A stretch of DNA of 64,000 bases, taken from positions 521,973 through 585,972 of the forward strand of contig NZ_FOFV01000003.1 in the NCBI RefSeq assembly GCF_900111005.1, in the 5' to 3' direction. The DNA is from Lentzea albida. Its GTDB lineage: Bacteria > Actinomycetota > Actinomycetes > Mycobacteriales > Pseudonocardiaceae. Positions within the stretch are counted from its first letter, which is position 1; the number at the start of each line of letters is the position of its first letter. Below, one piece after another: positions 42,755 to 53,284 of this stretch. Under the pieces are notes generated by a model, which did not search any database, was not told the origin of the DNA, and was given only the letters and a program-made list of their open reading frames with translations. The position numbers and the translations under genes were made by a program.

Positions 42755-43631
42755 CGTCGATCGCATCCACTTCGGGCAGCAGCGGGGCAATTGGTGGCAG
42801 GTCGGCGAGCGACGACAGCCCCAACCGCTCCAGGAACAGTTCGGTCGTGCGGTACAGGATCCCACCCGTGTCGCTGTCGGTGCCCGTCTCCTCGATGAGC
42901 CCCCGTGCGACCAGGGTCCGGATCACACCGTCGACGTTGACGCCGCGAACCGCCGCGATCCGCGCCCTCGTCACGGGCTGCCGGTAGGCGATCACCGCGA
43001 GCGTCTCCAGGGCAGCGCGGGTGAGTTTCGCGCGCTGGCCGTCGAGCAGCAGCTTCTCCACGAACGGGGCGTACCGGTCCCGCGTGTAGAACCGCCAGCC
43101 GTCCCCCGCCCTGCGCAGGTCGATGCCACTGCCGGACTCGGTGTACCGGGTCGACAGTCTACGGAGTGCCTGCTTGACGCGCTTCACCGGCTGCTCGAGG
43201 GCGCTGCTGAGGGCGTCCTCGGCGATCGGGCTGTCGACCACCAGCAGCACGGACTCGAGGGCGGCCTCGAAGGTGGCGTCGTCGGAGAGGTCCGGGAGGC
43301 CGGAGTCCTCGATCGCCTCCTCGGGGGCGGCGGCGAGGAGCTGGGCCTCGAGGGTGGCGGCGTCCTCGGTGTCGGCGTCGGCCTCGGGGGCTTCGGGCTC
43401 GTCGAGCACGACGGCGGCGGGCGCGGCGTCGGACAGGGCCGCGTCCTCCCCCGACTCGGTCACGGGCGGCTCGGCCGCGGGTTCGCCGGCGGGCTCCTCC
43501 AGCACGACCGCGGCAGGCGCGGCGTCGTCCAGAGCGGCGTCGGCCGTCTCCTCCACCGCCCCGGCCCCGTCGAACGCCGGCCCCGGCTTCGCGACCTCCG
43601 CCGCGTCCGGCCCGACCAGTGGCTCGCTCAT
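42747..43631 (-). CDS. scpB: segregation and condensation protein B
   Basis: 294 aa. The C-terminal 180 residues are the winged-helix ScpB domain (ALESVLLVVDSPIAEDALSS, LETLAVIAYRQPVTRARIAA), which joins SMC-ScpA in chromosome condensation. The N-terminal 110 residues are an acidic, Ala/Pro/Glu-rich extension that contains an internal duplication of DAAL-DAAPAAVVL-EP (residues about 32-46 and 64-78). The ATG overlaps the scpA stop (ATGA). The extension is probably disordered and poorly conserved. Confidence 0.92.
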   Translation of the reverse strand: MSEPLVGPDAAEVAKPGPAFDGAGAVEETADAALDDAAPAAVVLEEPAGEPAAEPPVTESGEDAALSDAAPAAVVLDEPEAPEADADTEDAATLEAQLLAAAPEEAIEDSGLPDLSDDATFEAALESVLLVVDSPIAEDALSSALEQPVKRVKQALRRLSTRYTESGSGIDLRRAGDGWRFYTRDRYAPFVEKLLLDGQRAKLTRAALETLAVIAYRQPVTRARIAAVRGVNVDGVIRTLVARGLIEETGTDSDTGGILYRTTELFLERLGLSSLADLPPIAPLLPEVDAIDDV

Positions 43632-44476
43632 CCGCCGTAGTCCTCATCCTCGTCGCCGGCGTGCACCTGCGCCTGCGCGTCCTCCAACGTCCCGCCGACC
43701 CACGTCACCTGCAGCGGACCGAGCGGGTCCTCCTGCTCGAAGGCCAGCGACTTCTCCCGGTACAGCTCCAGCAGCGCGAGGAACCGCGCCACGACCTCCA
43801 TGGTCTCGGTGCAGTCGGCGACGATCTCCGCGAACGACGCGGTGCCCTTCTCGATCAGCATCGCGCGCAGGACGTCCGCCGTCTCGCGGATCGACACGCG
43901 GTGCTGGTGGATGTGCGCCACCGACAGCGTGCGCTTCTGCTTGGGGCGGAAGGCGGCGGCCGCGATCAGGGCGAACCTGTCGGGCGTGACGCCGAGCATC
44001 ACCTCGGGCAGCAGGCCCTCGAAGCGCGGTTCCAGGGACACCGAACGCGGGTAGCGGCGGTACGCGCCCTGTTCCAGCTCGGCGAACAGCGCGGCGACCT
44101 GCTTGTACGCGCGGTACTGGAGCAGACGCGCGAACAGCAGGTCGCGGGCCTCCAGCAGCGCGAGGTCGTCCTCGTCCTCCACGTCGCCGGTGGGCAGGAG
44201 CCGCGCGGCCTTCAGGTCCAGCAGGGTGGCGGCGATGACCAGGAACTCGGTGGTCTCGTCGAGGTCCCACTTGTCGCCCATGCCGCGGATGTGCGCGATG
44301 AAGTCGTCGGTGACCGTGTGCAGGGCCACCTCGGTCACGTCGAGCGTGTGCTGCGAGATCAGTTGCAGCAGCAGGTCGAACGGGCCCTCGAAGTTCGTGA
44401 GCCTGACCTTGAACTTGCCGTCGTCGACCTTCTCGACCTCAGGGGCGGCGACGCCGGCTGGAGCTTCCTCGGTCAC
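43628..44476 (-). CDS. scpA: segregation and condensation protein A
   Basis: 282 aa kleisin that bridges the SMC heads. The N-terminal FKVRLTNFEGPFDLLLQLIS and the following LDVTEVALHTVTDDFIAHIR are diagnostic, and the C-terminal winged helix is around RFLALLELYREKSLAFEQED. The GTG start (44474-44476) overlaps the preceding small gene. Length is typical for actinobacterial ScpA. Confidence 0.93.
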   Translation of the reverse strand: MTEEAPAGVAAPEVEKVDDGKFKVRLTNFEGPFDLLLQLISQHTLDVTEVALHTVTDDFIAHIRGMGDKWDLDETTEFLVIAATLLDLKAARLLPTGDVEDEDDLALLEARDLLFARLLQYRAYKQVAALFAELEQGAYRRYPRSVSLEPRFEGLLPEVMLGVTPDRFALIAAAAFRPKQKRTLSVAHIHQHRVSIRETADVLRAMLIEKGTASFAEIVADCTETMEVVARFLALLELYREKSLAFEQEDPLGPLQVTWVGGTLEDAQAQVHAGDEDEDYGG

Positions 44477-44805
44477 TGCTCGCGCAACCTGCGTACCAGC
44501 AACGACTCCTCGCCGAGCGCTTCCAGGTCGTCGAGCACGATGGCGATCGCCTCGCGCACCACCCGGCCGCGGTCGACACCCAGCGAGTAGGACCCGCGCA
44601 GCGACAGGCGCGCCTGCTCCAGCGCCAGCAGTTCCTCGTCGGACACGTAGACCGTGATCTTCGTGGTGTGCTTGGTGCGGCCGGAACCGCGGCGCTGGAC
44701 GGGCGCCTCCACGGACTCCGCCGACTCCGCGGTGTCCGTCGTCGCCGGAGCAGCGGTCAGCCTGAAGAGTTCCGCGGCGCCCGGCAGTGATGGGCGACGG
44801 TTCAC
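44473..44805 (-). CDS. small putative ribbon-helix-helix protein between parA and scpA
   Basis: 110 aa. After a variable 45-residue N-terminus, the segment KHTTKITVYVSDEELLALEQ and the later VVREAIAIVLDDLEALGEES suggest a beta-strand followed by helices, like a ribbon-helix-helix DNA-binding domain. The GTG start overlaps the parA stop, and its own stop overlaps scpA, so ParA, this protein and ScpA are made in strict coupling. A DNA-binding partner of the ParA-like ATPase is a reasonable guess; it lacks any ParB motif. Confidence 0.7.
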   Translation of the reverse strand: MNRRPSLPGAAELFRLTAAPATTDTAESAESVEAPVQRRGSGRTKHTTKITVYVSDEELLALEQARLSLRGSYSLGVDRGRVVREAIAIVLDDLEALGEESLLVRRLREQ

Positions 44806-45725
44806 CGGGCGATCACCTCGCGAGCCAGGGCGCGGTAGGCGTTGGCACCGGACGAGCGCGGCGCCCAGCGGGTGATCGGCTCGCCGGCCACGGTGGTCTC
44901 CGGGAAGCGCACCGTGCGGTTGATGACCGAGTCGAACACGATGTCGCCGAACGCCTCCACGACGCGGGCCATGACCTCGCGCGAGTGCAGCGTGCGCGGG
45001 TCGTACATCGTGGCGAGGATGCCGGTGATGTTGAGCTTGGGGTTCAAGCGTTCCTTGACCTTCTCGATGGTGTCGATGAGCAGCGCCACCCCGCGCAGCG
45101 AGAAGAACTCGCACTCCAGCGGGATCAGCACACCGTCCGCGGCCGCGAGGGCGTTCACCGTGAGCAGGCCGAGCGAGGGCTGGCAGTCGACCAGCACGTA
45201 GTCGTAGTGCTCGATCACGGGACGAAGGGTGCGCACGAGCGTGTGCTCGCGCCCCACCTCCGACACGAGCTGGATCTCGGCCGCCGACAGGTCGATGTTG
45301 CTCGGCAACAGGTCCATGTCGTCGACCATGGTCTTGCGGATCACGTCGGGAACGGCGGTGTCGTTCTCCATGATCACGTTGTAGATCGTCGTCTCGAGCT
45401 GGTGCGGGTGCACGCCGAGACCGACCGACAGCGCGCCCTGCGGGTCGAAGTCGACGAGCAGCACGCGGCGGCCGTACTCGGCCAGCGCCGCGCCCAGGTT
45501 GATGGTCGTCGTCGTCTTGCCGACGCCGCCCTTCTGGTTGCACACCGCCAGGATCTTCGCCGGGCCGTGGTGCAGCAACGGCGGCGGGTCCGGGATCGCG
45601 CGACGGGTTCTCCCCGTCGGGCCGATGCCGTCGACCTGCTCCGTGGCGACGTCGTCCACCGGCGCGGCGTGCGGGGCCAGGTTCAGGTCGGCACGGGGCG
45701 CGAAGGCGTGCTCCGGTGTCGACAT
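44802..45725 (-). CDS. parA: ParA/Soj-type chromosome partitioning ATPase
   Basis: 307 aa deviant-Walker ATPase. The P-loop CNQKGGVGKTTT has the signature Lys65 and the Walker Lys70; VDFDPQGALSVGLG and VDCQPSLGLLTVNAL complete the site. A 55-residue N-terminal extension precedes the domain. It is the scpAB-linked ParA-like protein (as Rv1708 in mycobacteria), distinct from the parAB pair near the replication origin, and lacks an adjacent parB. First gene of the parA-RHH-scpA-scpB-rluB run. Confidence 0.9.
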   Translation of the reverse strand: MSTPEHAFAPRADLNLAPHAAPVDDVATEQVDGIGPTGRTRRAIPDPPPLLHHGPAKILAVCNQKGGVGKTTTTINLGAALAEYGRRVLLVDFDPQGALSVGLGVHPHQLETTIYNVIMENDTAVPDVIRKTMVDDMDLLPSNIDLSAAEIQLVSEVGREHTLVRTLRPVIEHYDYVLVDCQPSLGLLTVNALAAADGVLIPLECEFFSLRGVALLIDTIEKVKERLNPKLNITGILATMYDPRTLHSREVMARVVEAFGDIVFDSVINRTVRFPETTVAGEPITRWAPRSSGANAYRALAREVIAR

Positions 45726-45826
45726 GGCTGGCGTTCCCTCACTGGTCGTAGTCGTCTCTCCGGGCGCAGCGTAGGCCGCACCCGTGCGAGCGGCAACGCG
45801 CCTCGCCGAGGTTTGTCAAGACTTGG

Positions 45827-46156
45827 TCAGACAGCGACATCCGTTCGTGTTCGCCGGTCGGCGGCGGACAGCACCACGTCCAGCAGGCCCGGGAAGAGAA
45901 GGTCCAGGTCATCGCGGCGCAGCGACACCCAGCGCTGGTTGCCACGGCAGCGTGTTCGGGTGAGGCCGGCTTCGCGCAACACGCGCAGGTGCTGGGAGAG
46001 AGTCGACTTCGCCACGTCAACCTCGAAGGCCCCGCACAGGCGTTCGCCGCTCATCTGGATCTGGCGCACGACCGCGAGCCTCGTCGGGTCACTCAGCGCG
46101 TGCAGCACGGCGGCTAGATCAATGGCCTGTGGGGACGGCTCGTCCAAGTTCGGCAC
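45827..46156 (-). CDS. ArsR family transcriptional regulator
   Basis: 109 aa winged-helix protein. ALSDPTRLAVVRQIQMSGER and the recognition helix region KSTLSQHLRVLREAGLTRTR are typical. It contains only two Cys residues (LCGAF, TRCRGN), not in the ArsR CxC metal site arrangement, so metal sensing is uncertain. It sits alone between xerD and parA with a 100-base gap before parA. No obvious target gene is adjacent. Confidence 0.88.
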   Translation of the reverse strand: MPNLDEPSPQAIDLAAVLHALSDPTRLAVVRQIQMSGERLCGAFEVDVAKSTLSQHLRVLREAGLTRTRCRGNQRWVSLRRDDLDLLFPGLLDVVLSAADRRTRTDVAV

Positions 46157-46180
46157 CTGCCCACCGTACCCGTGGAAGCC

Positions 46181-47068
46181 TCATGTTCCAGAGGCCCGAG
46201 GGTGCGCAGTTGCGTAGACCTCCCTCAAAGTCGTAACGGTTACCAGTGTGTACACCTGAGTGGTCGTAACGGATGCGTGCCCGAGGAGTTCCTGCACCAC
46301 CCGAACGTCAGCACCCCCTTCGAGCAGATGGGTGGCGAACGAATGTCGCAACGTGTGGGGGGACACCGCGGCGGTGATCCCCGCGTCCTCCGCGGCGGTC
46401 TTCAGCACCGTCCACGCGCTCTGCCGGGACAACCTTCCGCCCCGTGCGTTCAAGAACAACGCGGGTGTGCCCCGTCCCTTCTCCGCCAACGCGGGGCGCG
46501 CCCGGACCAGGTAGGCGTCCACCGCGGCCAACGCCGGCCGCCCGACCGGGACCAGCCGCTGCTTGCCGCCCTTCCCGTCCAGCAACACCGTCCGCTCCGC
46601 CGCGTCGATGTCGTCGACGTCGAGCCCGACCACCTCGGAGATCCGGGCTCCCGTCGAGTAGAGCAACTCAAGGAGCGCCTTGTCCCTGAGGTTCCCCACG
46701 GTGTCCAGCAGCATGAGAACTTCATTGACGGGTAATGCTTTCGGCAACCTCTTCGGAGGCGAGGGCGGGTGCACGGCACGTGCGACGTCATGCGGCACAA
46801 CGCCTTCGCGGTGTGCGAAGCGGTGCAACCCGCGCACGGCGACCAATGTGCGTGCGGCAGAAGAAGCTGCAAGCCCGCTCTCGCGCAACACGGCGAGGAA
46901 CTCACTCACCTGCAACTCCGTCACGGCCGCAAGGTCCGTGACCCCCAGCGTTTCCAGGTGCTCGGTGTACCGGCGCAGGTCGCGCGTGTAGGAGTCGAGC
47001 GTGTTGCGGGCGGTGCCGCGTTCCACGGCGAGGTGGTCGAGATATGTCGCCACCAACTCAGAAATCAC
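46181..47068 (-). CDS. xerD: site-specific tyrosine recombinase XerD
   Basis: 295 aa, typical XerD length. The N-terminal SAM-like domain ([20 protein letters not shown]) is followed by the catalytic domain with Arg142 (STGARISE), His238 and Arg241 ([10 protein letters not shown]), His264 (LGHAS) and nucleophile Tyr273 (TTTQVYT). It resolves chromosome dimers at dif with XerC. The GTG start overlaps the ald stop. Its position beside pyrG/parA/scpA matches the conserved actinobacterial order. Confidence 0.92.
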   Translation of the reverse strand: MISELVATYLDHLAVERGTARNTLDSYTRDLRRYTEHLETLGVTDLAAVTELQVSEFLAVLRESGLAASSAARTLVAVRGLHRFAHREGVVPHDVARAVHPPSPPKRLPKALPVNEVLMLLDTVGNLRDKALLELLYSTGARISEVVGLDVDDIDAAERTVLLDGKGGKQRLVPVGRPALAAVDAYLVRARPALAEKGRGTPALFLNARGGRLSRQSAWTVLKTAAEDAGITAAVSPHTLRHSFATHLLEGGADVRVVQELLGHASVTTTQVYTLVTVTTLREVYATAHPRASGT

Positions 47069-48135
47069 GTCAGGCCTGCCAAGACGATCTCCCCATCACG
47101 CGCGTTGACGCCCATGGCCAAGGCGGGGTCTTCCGCCACGGCACGCTCAAAACCCTTGTCCGCCAACGCGATGACGTACGGCAGCGTCACGTTCGTGAGC
47201 GCGTACGTCGACGTGTTCGGCACGGCACCGGGCATGTTCGCGACGCAGTAGAACACGGACTCGTGCACGCGGTAGGTAGGTGCGTCGTGCGTCGTCGGCC
47301 GCGTGTCCTCGAAACAGCCGCCCTGGTCGACCGCGATGTCCACGAGCACGCTGCCCGGCCGCATCCGCGACACGAGCTCGTTGCTGACGAGTTTGGGCGC
47401 CTTCGCACCGGGCACCAGCACCGCGCCGACGACGAGATCGGCCCAGCGGCAGGCCTTCTCGACCTCGTAGGCGTTCGACGCGATCGTCTGCAGGTGCCCG
47501 CGGTAGGTGAAGTCGATCTGCCGCAACCGGTTCACGTTCGTGTCGAGCACGACGACCTCGGCCTGCATGCCGACGGCCATCGTCGCCGCGTTCATCCCGG
47601 CGACGCCCGCGCCGATCACCGCGACCTTGCCCGCGGCGACACCGGGCGCGCCACCGAGCAGCACCCCGCGCCCACCTTGGGCCCGTTCCAGGCAGTGCGC
47701 GCCGACCTGGGCCGCCATCCGCCCGGCGATCTCGCTCATGGGCGCCAGCAACGGCAACGACCCGTCCGCCAGCTGCACGGTCTCGTACGCGATGGCGGTG
47801 ATCCCCGACTCCAGGATCGCCGCGGTGCACGCCGGCGACGCCGCCAGGTGCAGGTAGGTGAACAGCACCTGCCCGCGCCGCAGGCGGTGGTACTCGGGCT
47901 CGATCGGCTCCTTGACCTTCAGGACCAGGTCAGCGGTTCCCCACACCTCGTCGGCGGAGGGGACGATCCGCGCGCCCGCCGCCGCGTACTCCTGGTCGGG
48001 GAACGACGAACCGGCGCCGGCGTCCCGCTCGACGACGACGGAGTGTCCGCGGCGCACCAGTTCGACCACTCCGGCGGGCGTGATGGCCACGCGGTACTCG
48101 TGGTTCTTGATCTCCTTTGGGACACCGACCAGCAT
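47065..48135 (-). CDS. ald: alanine dehydrogenase
   Basis: 356 aa NAD-dependent enzyme interconverting L-alanine and pyruvate plus ammonia. N-terminal [20 protein letters not shown], substrate-binding [10 protein letters not shown] and the NAD-binding loop [20 protein letters not shown] are diagnostic, and length fits (about 370). The ATG at 48133-48135 is the natural start; an upstream extension is not supported. Inserted before xerD and translationally coupled to it, a link not expected on functional grounds. Confidence 0.92.
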   Translation of the reverse strand: MLVGVPKEIKNHEYRVAITPAGVVELVRRGHSVVVERDAGAGSSFPDQEYAAAGARIVPSADEVWGTADLVLKVKEPIEPEYHRLRRGQVLFTYLHLAASPACTAAILESGITAIAYETVQLADGSLPLLAPMSEIAGRMAAQVGAHCLERAQGGRGVLLGGAPGVAAGKVAVIGAGVAGMNAATMAVGMQAEVVVLDTNVNRLRQIDFTYRGHLQTIASNAYEVEKACRWADLVVGAVLVPGAKAPKLVSNELVSRMRPGSVLVDIAVDQGGCFEDTRPTTHDAPTYRVHESVFYCVANMPGAVPNTSTYALTNVTLPYVIALADKGFERAVAEDPALAMGVNARDGEIVLAGLT

Positions 48136-48188
48136 CGTCGCAGCGTATTCCCGATATGGATCTCCTGCATCGGATACCGTTCTCAGCC

Positions 48189-48776
48189 GTGTCAGAAGCA
48201 TTCGGGCCGGAGCAGCAGCGCATCGGCAACCAGCAGCGCGAAGAGGCGATCACCGCCCTGAACGACCACTTCGCGATGGCGCGGCTCGACATCGGCGAGT
48301 ACCAGGAACGCGTGAACCGCGCGTCCGGCGCGCAGAGCTACTTCGAGCTCGCCGAGCTGTTCCGCGACCTCCCGCAGCCGCACCCGCCGTTCCTCGCGCC
48401 GCCCTCGGTGCCGTTCGCCGCCGTGCCCCCGCCCCAGCCGACGCAGCCGTACTACCCGCCGCCCACCGGCCCGCAGTACGCGGTCCCGCCGCCCCCGCCC
48501 GGCATGATCCCGCCGGGCTACGGCACCCCGGGAGCGCCGTACGGCTTCGACCCGATCACCGGCGTTCCGCTGTCGGACAAGTCGAAGATCGCCGCGGGCG
48601 TGCTGCAGCTGTTCCTGGGCGGCTTCGGCGTGGGCCGCTTCTACACCGGCCACGTCGGCATCGGCATCGCCCAGCTGCTGACCTGCGGCGGGTGCGGTGT
48701 CTGGGCGCTGGTCGACGGGATCATCCTGCTGGTCAGCGGCGGCACGGACGCCCAGGGCCGCAAGCTGCGGGACTAG
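48189..48776 (+). CDS. DUF1707-TM2 domain membrane protein
   Basis: 195 aa. The N-terminal segment RIGNQQREEAITALNDHFAM plus ARLDIGEYQERVNRA is the DUF1707 (SHOCT-like) domain. A Pro/Tyr-rich linker (about 70-130) follows, and then a TM2 domain with two helices (AAGVLQLFLGGFGVGRFYTG, then ALVDGIILLVSGG). TM2 proteins are common, of unknown role. The GTG at 48189 gives the usual N-terminus. It diverges from ald and overlaps the convergent DUF2752 gene by 4 bases. Confidence 0.83.
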   Translation: MSEAFGPEQQRIGNQQREEAITALNDHFAMARLDIGEYQERVNRASGAQSYFELAELFRDLPQPHPPFLAPPSVPFAAVPPPQPTQPYYPPPTGPQYAVPPPPPGMIPPGYGTPGAPYGFDPITGVPLSDKSKIAAGVLQLFLGGFGVGRFYTGHVGIGIAQLLTCGGCGVWALVDGIILLVSGGTDAQGRKLRD

Positions 48777-49168
48777 ATCCCGGCGAGGTTCCGTCCCACG
48801 CCCCACAGAGCCGCCACGACGAGAACGGCGACACCGGCCGACTTCGGCACGGATCGTCGTTCGCCGGTCCACCGATCACGCGTCCACCGCGAGAACAGCC
48901 ACACGGCCAGAGGCACGCCCAAGGCGAGCATCACGGCGTTGAAGTGGAACGCGCTGACGACGTCCCCGTGCAGCAACGCGTGCAGCATGCGCGTCACCCC
49001 GCAGGCGGGGCAGTTGAGCCCCGTCAGCCAGTTGAACGGGCACTTCGGCAGCAGGTTGCCGGGCTTGTTCGGGTCGACGAACTGCAGCACCACCACTCCG
49101 GCCGCGCCGAGCGCGAGAACGCCGAAGGGCGCCTTCAACCGTCCGAAGGCGCCCTTCACCGTCTGCAT
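48773..49168 (-). CDS. DUF2752 family membrane protein
   Basis: 131 aa with three hydrophobic segments. The diagnostic motif CPFNWLTGLNCPACGVTRML contains the CPxCGxTR signature of DUF2752, followed by HALLHGD. The function of the family is unknown; a link with TM2 proteins is common in actinobacteria, and here the two genes are convergent neighbours. ATG at 49166-49168 chosen; a TTG three codons upstream is possible. Confidence 0.83.
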   Translation of the reverse strand: MQTVKGAFGRLKAPFGVLALGAAGVVVLQFVDPNKPGNLLPKCPFNWLTGLNCPACGVTRMLHALLHGDVVSAFHFNAVMLALGVPLAVWLFSRWTRDRWTGERRSVPKSAGVAVLVVAALWGVGRNLAGI

Positions 49169-49178
49169 GGTGTCCAAC

Positions 49179-49792
49179 CTACTTCTTGCGCGCGGCGAAC
49201 CGGGTCGGCTTGTCGCGGAAGGGCGCGTCGGCCGGACGCGGTTCGGCCCGGCCCTCCAGCACCTCGCGGGCCGCGAGCAGCCCGGCGACCGCCGACGAGT
49301 TCACGATCTCGCCCGAGAGCACCATCCGCACGGCCTCGTCGATCCCGAAGCGGTGGACCTCCAGGTCCGCCTCCTCCTCGCCCTGCACGTCGCGGTCGAC
49401 GTCGGAGAGCTCCCGCGCCAGGAACACGCGCACGACCTCATCGGTGAACCCCGGCGACGCGGCCGTGTCGACCAGCGCGTCCCAGCGCGCGGCGTCGAGC
49501 CCGACCTCCTCGGCCAGCTCGCGGCGGGCGCCGACGACCGGCTCCTCGCCGTCGTGGTCGAGCAGACCGGCGGGCAGCTCCCACAGGTGCCTGCCCAGCG
49601 CGTGCCGGTACTGGTGGATCAGCACGACCTGGCCCGCGTCGTCGACGGCCACGACCGCGACGGCGCCCATGTGCTCGACGATCTCGCGCTTGGCCGTGCC
49701 GCCGCCGGGCATCTCGACCTCGTCGATCCGCAGCGCGACGACCCGTCCGACGTGCACGTCCTCGCTGGAGACCGTGCGGAAGTCGTGGCGCG

Positions 49793-49796
<4 letters not shown>
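49179..49796 (-). CDS. Nudix hydrolase, ADP-ribose pyrophosphatase type
   Basis: 205 aa. The Nudix box runs from [16 protein letters not shown] to [10 protein letters not shown] and matches Gx5Ex7REUxEExGU. ELPAG before the box and the overall layout fit NudF-type ADP-ribose pyrophosphatases, which cleave ADP-ribose to AMP and ribose 5-phosphate. It overlaps the pyrG stop with its GTG start (GTGA). The pair pyrG-nudix is conserved (Rv1699-Rv1700). Confidence 0.9.
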
Positions 49797-51478
<1,682 letters not shown>

Positions 51479-51653
51479 CGGGGCTCCCGTGAAAATCGTG
51501 GGGGCCGAATCCCCCTATCCACGGGCCATAACGCTAACACGCCGCCGGTCACTCAGCGCACCACGACCCGGCACATCACATCACCCGATCGGCGCAGCGA
51601 GGGGTTTTGCCGAACTTCCCCCGGCACGGCCCGACATCAGGAAAAGTTGTCAC

Positions 51654-52316
51654 GTGACCTTCGACGTGGCAGGGGAAGCCGCAAAAGTCGTGCGCGACCG
51701 CTCGGCGGCGTGGCGGTTCATCGAGGGTTTCGCGGCCGCGTGGGCCGAGCCGATCGAGGCGTGGGACGGCTGGAACCACGCCGACCTGAACGCCGCCGAG
51801 GACCGGCTGGGCGTGCGGCTGCCGGACGCGGTGCGCGACGCCTACGCGTTGTTCGGCAAGCGCCCGGACCTCACGAGCAACCAGGACTGGCTGCTCACCC
51901 CGAGCGAACTGCGGCTCGACGGCGAGGTCGTCGTGTTCCGCAGGGAGATCCACTCCGTCACCTCGTGGGGAGCGGCCCTCGACGACCCCGACCCCGCCGT
52001 CGTGCACGCGACGGAACGCGGCTGGGAACCGTGGCTGCCGCACTTCTCCGCCGCCTGCGTCGAGCTGGTGCTGTCGGAGGCGCTGTTCCGCGACGGGGCC
52101 GTGACAGCGGACAGGGAGACGTCCGCGGCGGACGTCTCCCTGCTCGAAGACCACTTCGCCCTGCTGCCGCTGCACGGTCCCGGCACCCGCTGGTTCGTCA
52201 GCGACGACCTGATCGTGCGCGAGGACGACGGCGAGTGGCTCTGGGCCCGTGCCCGCACACCGGAGTCGCTGGAGCTGCTGACCCGGTGGCTTCCCGGTGA
52301 GTGGGCGACGGACTAG
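51654..52316 (+). CDS. SMI1/KNR4-like (SUKH-type) hypothetical protein
   Basis: 220 aa soluble protein. The segment HADLNAAEDRLGVRLPDAVR followed by DAYALFGKRPDL matches the start of SMI1/KNR4 domains. This superfamily includes immunity proteins of polymorphic toxins as well as housekeeping regulators, and no toxin gene is adjacent. The GTG at 51654 follows AGGAAAAG loosely. It is an insertion between pyrG and mctB, transcribed opposite to the surrounding operon. Confidence 0.7.
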   Translation: MTFDVAGEAAKVVRDRSAAWRFIEGFAAAWAEPIEAWDGWNHADLNAAEDRLGVRLPDAVRDAYALFGKRPDLTSNQDWLLTPSELRLDGEVVVFRREIHSVTSWGAALDDPDPAVVHATERGWEPWLPHFSAACVELVLSEALFRDGAVTADRETSAADVSLLEDHFALLPLHGPGTRWFVSDDLIVREDDGEWLWARARTPESLELLTRWLPGEWATD

Positions 52317-52345
52317 GTCCTTCCTGGCCGGCCCTGGGTGCCCGG

Positions 52346-53284
52346 TCAGCCCTGGGTGCCCGGCGAGGACGCCTCGGCGTTGCCCGCCACGCCGTACCGG
52401 CCGGAGCGGCCCTCCAGCTGTTCGCGCAGCGCCATCACCACGACGACCTGGCCCGCCGGGGTGTCGGAGTTGTCCACCGTGGACAGGATCGAGGTCGCGG
52501 CGGTGTCCGCGCGGACCACGCCGATCGCCCCCGTGCCGTTCGCCGAGCCGTTCGCTCCGGCCAGCACGACGCCCGCGCCGGACCGGTCGAGCTGGGTGGC
52601 GAACCGCGCGACCGTCGAGGCCCTGTCCGCCGCCGAGTCGCCGATCGCGGCACCGCCGGTCAGCACGATCGCGAGCTGCGCCGGCTTCACGCCCGAGGTC
52701 GCCTTCACGAACCCCGCGTTGGTGAGGCCGGACAGCGCGGACGCCATCTCGTCGGCCGTGGCCTGCGGCTGGTTGTTGGTGGGGTTGAGCAGCAGCAACG
52801 TCCCGAAGAGACCACCGGCGCGGGTGCCGGGGTCCACGGCCGTGGGCAGCTGGGAGCCGGCGGGCTGCAGCCGTGCCACGAGGTCGCGCAGCTGGTCACC
52901 GCGCGACGGGTCGGCGAACGCGTCGGTCAGCTGGACCTCGCCGGTGACCGTGGCGCTCGCGGCCTTCAGCAGCCCGGTGAGGGCGTCCCGGTCGGCCGGG
53001 CGCGCGTCCGCGGTGGTGACGATGACGACCGTGCGGTCGGTGAGCCTCTCCTTCACGGCCAGCGGGCCGACCGACGTCGCGAACTCGTCGGCCTCGGTCA
53101 GCTTGGCGTTCAACGCGTTGCGGTCGTTCTGCAGGTCGTTCACCTGCTGTGCCAACGTGTTCTTCTCGTCGCTCAGCCCCGACAGCAGCCGCCCGCTGAT
53201 CGCGGTCGACCCCAGCACGACACCGACCGCCAGCGCGAGGAACACCGCGGTGATCGAAACTATGTGGTAGCGCAACGTGATCAC
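52346..53284 (-). CDS. mctB: MctB/SteB family membrane-anchored protein
   Basis: 312 aa. One N-terminal transmembrane segment (LRYHIVSITAVFLALAVGVV) precedes a coiled coil (about 33-65, LSDEKNTLAQQVNDLQNDRN) and an extracytoplasmic alpha/beta domain. It is the orthologue by sequence and position of mycobacterial MctB (Rv1698), reported in copper efflux, and of corynebacterial SteB, reported to act with SteA in cell division. Coupled to steA by a GTGA overlap. Confidence 0.87.
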   Translation of the reverse strand: MITLRYHIVSITAVFLALAVGVVLGSTAISGRLLSGLSDEKNTLAQQVNDLQNDRNALNAKLTEADEFATSVGPLAVKERLTDRTVVIVTTADARPADRDALTGLLKAASATVTGEVQLTDAFADPSRGDQLRDLVARLQPAGSQLPTAVDPGTRAGGLFGTLLLLNPTNNQPQATADEMASALSGLTNAGFVKATSGVKPAQLAIVLTGGAAIGDSAADRASTVARFATQLDRSGAGVVLAGANGSANGTGAIGVVRADTAATSILSTVDNSDTPAGQVVVVMALREQLEGRSGRYGVAGNAEASSPGTQG

